Positions 20,666-23,080 of a DNA stretch of 23,080 nucleotides are shown in pieces. This stretch comes from Acidobacteriota bacterium. GTDB taxonomy: Bacteria > Acidobacteriota > Holophagae > Thermotomaculales > Thermotomaculaceae. Position numbers and translations under genes: made by a program. The DNA lies in NCBI GenBank assembly GCA_003650445.1, contig QMQE01000016.1, positions 1-23,080 on the forward strand. The letters run 5' to 3'. Below the pieces are notes generated by a model, which was not told where the DNA came from, ran no database searches, and saw only the letters and a program-made list of their open reading frames with translations. Within the stretch, counting starts at the first letter, position 1. Every line of letters begins with the position of its first letter.

Positions 20666-22579
20666 TCAATTTCCGTGTTTTTTCTTCCTTATTTTGATCG
20701 TACGATTCTCTGCAATAAAATCGCGAATGCGGTAGAAGAGGTGAGCCTCGGTGAGGCGGAGTTCGTCGAGAAGTTCTGTCGGCGTTCCGTGGTGGACAAT
20801 GGCATCTGGAATACCGATGCGCAGAACTGGCGCCACCATGCTGTTCAATTCCAGAAGCTCCAGTACAGCTGAACCGAATCCACCGGCCAGTACATTTTCC
20901 TCACAGGTGATCAGGATGCCGCAATTTTTCGCTGCGTTCAAAATTGCAGTTTCGTCAAGGGGTTTGACAAAACGGGCATCAACAACTTTGACAGAGATTC
21001 CTTCCGATGCAAGGCGGTTTGCGACCCGGACTGCTTTCCACGCCATGGGGCCCACGGCGAAAACCACAGCATCTTCTCCTTCCCGCAAAGTCCGGCTCTT
21101 ACCAATGGGGATTTCTTCCAGTTTATCGTCCGGCACAAATCCCTCTCCATTTCCACGTGGATAGCGAAGCGCAGCGGGCATAGAGAGCCTGGAAGCGGTA
21201 AAGAGCATGTGCCGAAGGGCGTTCTCATCAGCCGGTGCCATGATGATAAGGTTGGGTATGGGCCGGAGAAAACTCAGGTCGTAAAGGCCATGGTGGGTCT
21301 CTCCGTCAGCTCCCACAACCCCGGCCCGGTCCAGGCAGAAGACCACTGGAAGGTTCATGAGGCAAGTGTCATGGATGACTTGATCATAGGCCCGCTGGAG
21401 GAAGGTGGAGTAAATGGCGACAAAGGGTTTTTTGCCGGAAATAGCCATTCCGGAGGCAAAAGTGACTGCGTGCTGTTCTGCAATTCCTACATCAAAAAAG
21501 CGATCTGGATACTCCTTCCCAAAATCTTCCAGTCCGGTACCGGACGGCATGGCGGCTGTAATGGCTGTTATTTTGGGATTGTCTTTTGCCATCCTGACCA
21601 TGGTTTCTCCGAACACGGCGGTGTAAGATGGTGTTTTTTTAGGTTTGCCCAGGTTGCGTCCGGTTGAAATCTCGAAGGGGGAGGCACCATGCCATTTGTC
21701 GGGGGATTTTTCGGCATATTTGTAGCCTTTCCCTTTAACAGTCTTGACGTGGATGAGCACCGGCCCGTCAATTTTTCGGGCTTTTTGAAGGGCGGCCACG
21801 AGTTTGCTGTAATCATGGCCATCCACTGGCCCGGCATAATGGAATCCCAGCTCCTCGAACAGCATTCCCGGAACAAACAGGCGCTTCAATGTGTCTTCCA
21901 TGCTTTTTGCCAGCTTGATAAAGGAATTTCCGATACCGGGAACGCTTTTCAGAACGACTTCTACGTGACCCCTCATCCGGTTATAAAGTTTCCCGGAGAG
22001 GATCTGGTTCAGGTAGCCACTGAGCGCACCCACATTGTGGGAAATCGACATTTCGTTATCATTAAGTATGACAATCATCTTTTTCTTCAGATGGCCGGCC
22101 TGATTCATCCCCTCAAATGCGAGGCCGGCTGTCAGGGAACCATCTCCGATAAAGGCAATGACGTCATGGTCCTGTCCGGCAAGATCCCTTGATACGGACA
22201 TTCCCAGTGCCGCTGAAATGGAGGTAGATGAGTGGCCGGTGTTGAAGTGGTCATAAGGACTTTCGCTGATTTTCGGGAAGCCGCTGATACCGCCTGATTG
22301 GCGGAGGGTATGAAAATCTTTCATTCGACCGGTGAGAATTTTGTGGGCATAGGCCTGGTGTCCGACGTCCCAGATGATCCGATCCTTTGAAAAGTCAAAG
22401 ACGGTGTGGAGTGCCAGTGTTATCTCCACGACACCGAGACTTGATGCCAGATGCCCTCCAGTGTGGGAAACGGTTTCAATGATGAAGGAGCGAATCTCCT
22501 TAGCGAGCTGTTCCACTTCATTTTCTGTCATATTCTTCAACTCACCCGGTGATGAAAACCGGCTCAGAATCGGGTACAT
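20666..22579 (-). CDS. dxs: 1-deoxy-D-xylulose-5-phosphate synthase
   Basis: The protein has 637 residues, normal length. It is a thiamine diphosphate enzyme of the transketolase type that condenses pyruvate and glyceraldehyde 3-phosphate, the first step of the non-mevalonate isoprenoid pathway and a source for thiamine and pyridoxal. Visible landmarks: His43 in GGHLASSLGVVE, IWDVGHQAYAHKILTGR (69-85), thiamine-diphosphate motif GDGSLTAGLAFEGMNQ (145-160) with NDNEMSIS (173-180), catalytic Glu368 in FFDVGIAEQHAVTFA, and DRAGVVGADGETHHGLYD (417-434). The start ATG 22577-22579 has AGGAGG five to six bases upstream and matches the family N-terminus; the open frame extends to 22819, but those 80 codons look non-coding. 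A plus-strand sigma54 transcript would run towards its 3' end. Confidence 0.97.
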   Translation of the reverse strand: MYPILSRFSSPGELKNMTENEVEQLAKEIRSFIIETVSHTGGHLASSLGVVEITLALHTVFDFSKDRIIWDVGHQAYAHKILTGRMKDFHTLRQSGGISGFPKISESPYDHFNTGHSSTSISAALGMSVSRDLAGQDHDVIAFIGDGSLTAGLAFEGMNQAGHLKKKMIVILNDNEMSISHNVGALSGYLNQILSGKLYNRMRGHVEVVLKSVPGIGNSFIKLAKSMEDTLKRLFVPGMLFEELGFHYAGPVDGHDYSKLVAALQKARKIDGPVLIHVKTVKGKGYKYAEKSPDKWHGASPFEISTGRNLGKPKKTPSYTAVFGETMVRMAKDNPKITAITAAMPSGTGLEDFGKEYPDRFFDVGIAEQHAVTFASGMAISGKKPFVAIYSTFLQRAYDQVIHDTCLMNLPVVFCLDRAGVVGADGETHHGLYDLSFLRPIPNLIIMAPADENALRHMLFTASRLSMPAALRYPRGNGEGFVPDDKLEEIPIGKSRTLREGEDAVVFAVGPMAWKAVRVANRLASEGISVKVVDARFVKPLDETAILNAAKNCGILITCEENVLAGGFGSAVLELLELNSMVAPVLRIGIPDAIVHHGTPTELLDELRLTEAHLFYRIRDFIAENRTIKIRKKKHGN

Positions 22580-22910
22580 TGGGCCTCCTGCAGATATGCG
22601 CATCATCCTTTGCCATCTTATCATAAATTTCTCATGAAAAAGTTGACGGCATGATTGTTTGATGCAGGATGCCGGGAAATCCCATAAGCAGGAGATTGGG
22701 GCCATGGAGTGTTTTGAAACAGGCAATTGCTTGTGATATAGAGTAATTTGGCTATTCTCGACAAATATTGTGAAATAGCTGTGGCAAATTCCGAGAAAAT
22801 CTATTTTACTATTCGTCATGATAGCTGCTTGCTTGGCAACTCTGAGAGTTCATCTCTAACAATTTCAGAACGCATGTAAATCATGGATTAAGAGGAGAAG
22901 GGAGACTCAC

Positions 22911-22937
22911 CGCAGAGGCCGCAGAGGGCGCAGAGGG
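22911..22937 (+). repeat. Three tandem 9-bp CGCAGAGGS units
   Basis: CGCAGAGGC (22911-22919), CGCAGAGGG (22920-22928), CGCAGAGGG (22929-22937), then GGGAGGAG. The style resembles CACAGAGG tandem repeats that are common between genes in many environmental bacterial genomes. Confidence 0.85.
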
Positions 22938-23044
22938 GGAGGAGCGGAGGGGGAGAGGGAGAAGAATTCAACACAAAGGCACAACGTTCAGAAAAGATAG
23001 AACTAAGGTTCAGAAGCGGGTCATGGCCAATCCCCTTCTTTCGC

Positions 23045-23068
23045 GCACTCGCACTTTCACTTGCACTC
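23045..23068 (+). repeat. Dispersed 24-bp repeat shared with 1837-1860
   Basis: Bases 23045-23068 equal 1837-1860 at 23 of 24 positions (A1855 versus G23063), same orientation, and both are preceded at a similar distance by CCCCTTC. The unit is built from GCACTC/GCACTTTCACTT words. Confidence 0.85.
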
Positions 23069-23080
23069 GACCGCAGGGAG

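Larger units (their letters stand above)
22580..23080. other. dxs leader and repeat-rich gene-free DNA
   Basis: No gene is supported in these 500 bp. A weak minus-strand promoter for dxs may be TTGTCG (22759-22764), 18 bp, TATATC (22735-22740). From about 22890 the DNA becomes purine-rich: tandem CGCAGAGG units, GGAGGGGGAGAGGG-type runs, then pyrimidine-rich CACTCGCACTTTCACTT words. The window ends inside this repeat zone. Confidence 0.6.

Noticed and set aside
22580..22819. 80-residue N-terminal extension of Dxs
   Set aside because: The family N-terminus and AGGAGG both point to 22579; the extension shows no family features.
22911..22937. CGCAGAGG tandem units as a CRISPR array
   Set aside because: The units are 9 bp and directly adjacent with no spacers.

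Overview
The window is an ordinary-looking bacterial chromosome segment of medium GC carrying about 21 genes, mostly housekeeping. It holds a ribosomal-protein/EF-Ts operon, Rqc2/RqcH-type quality control, a DEAD-box helicase, phosphofructokinase, DXP synthase, phosphate uptake and tryptophanase. No phage, transposase, CRISPR or tRNA/rRNA gene was recognised. A secreted M14 peptidase, a DUF2911 protein, a LUD protein, a tryptophanase and many degenerate intergenic repeats would fit an uncultured, peptide- and amino-acid-using bacterium, perhaps from the Acidobacteriota/Aminicenantes neighbourhood. That placement is a guess; gene content does not prove it.

Layout. 1-3305: the 3' end of a gene with a carboxypeptidase-regulatory-like domain, a 35-bp duplication of its last codons, a DUF2911 lipo/periplasmic-type protein (minus), 450 bp of low-complexity repeats, and a RhlB-like DEAD-box helicase (minus). 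3520-8016: an RqcH-like NFACT gene (minus) diverges from rplM-rpsI-rpsB-tsf (plus), which ends at a strong intrinsic terminator. rpsB carries a Lys/Ala/Pro/Glu tail of about 175 residues. 8145-12788 (minus): a secreted M14 carboxypeptidase overlaps a LUD-domain gene; then comes a TPR membrane protein, apparently from its own leaderless promoter, followed by a zinc-ribbon membrane protein. 13197-15764 (plus): a possible 48-aa ORF, pfkA behind a promoter and a perfect palindrome, a lytic transglycosylase, and a stand-alone receiver protein with a second leaderless-type promoter.

15663-18191 (minus): a phosphate module of CYTH domain gene (broken by one frameshift), DUF47/PhoU-like regulator and PiT permease, behind one sigma70-type promoter. 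The PiT 3' end overlaps the receiver gene by 102 bp, tail to tail. 18401-20337 (plus): a tryptophanase and an HD-domain hydrolase as a pair. 20338-20665: a gene-free stretch with a near-perfect sigma54 (-24/-12) promoter, inverted repeats upstream of it, and a G-poor stem-loop sequence downstream that encodes no protein and points into the 3' end of dxs. This possible sigma54-dependent small RNA is the most interesting element in the window. 20666-22579: dxs (minus). The last 500 bp hold the dxs leader and repeat-rich DNA.

Start sites were chosen by Shine-Dalgarno spacing and family alignment from memory. All functional calls rest on motif recognition alone; no database search was made.
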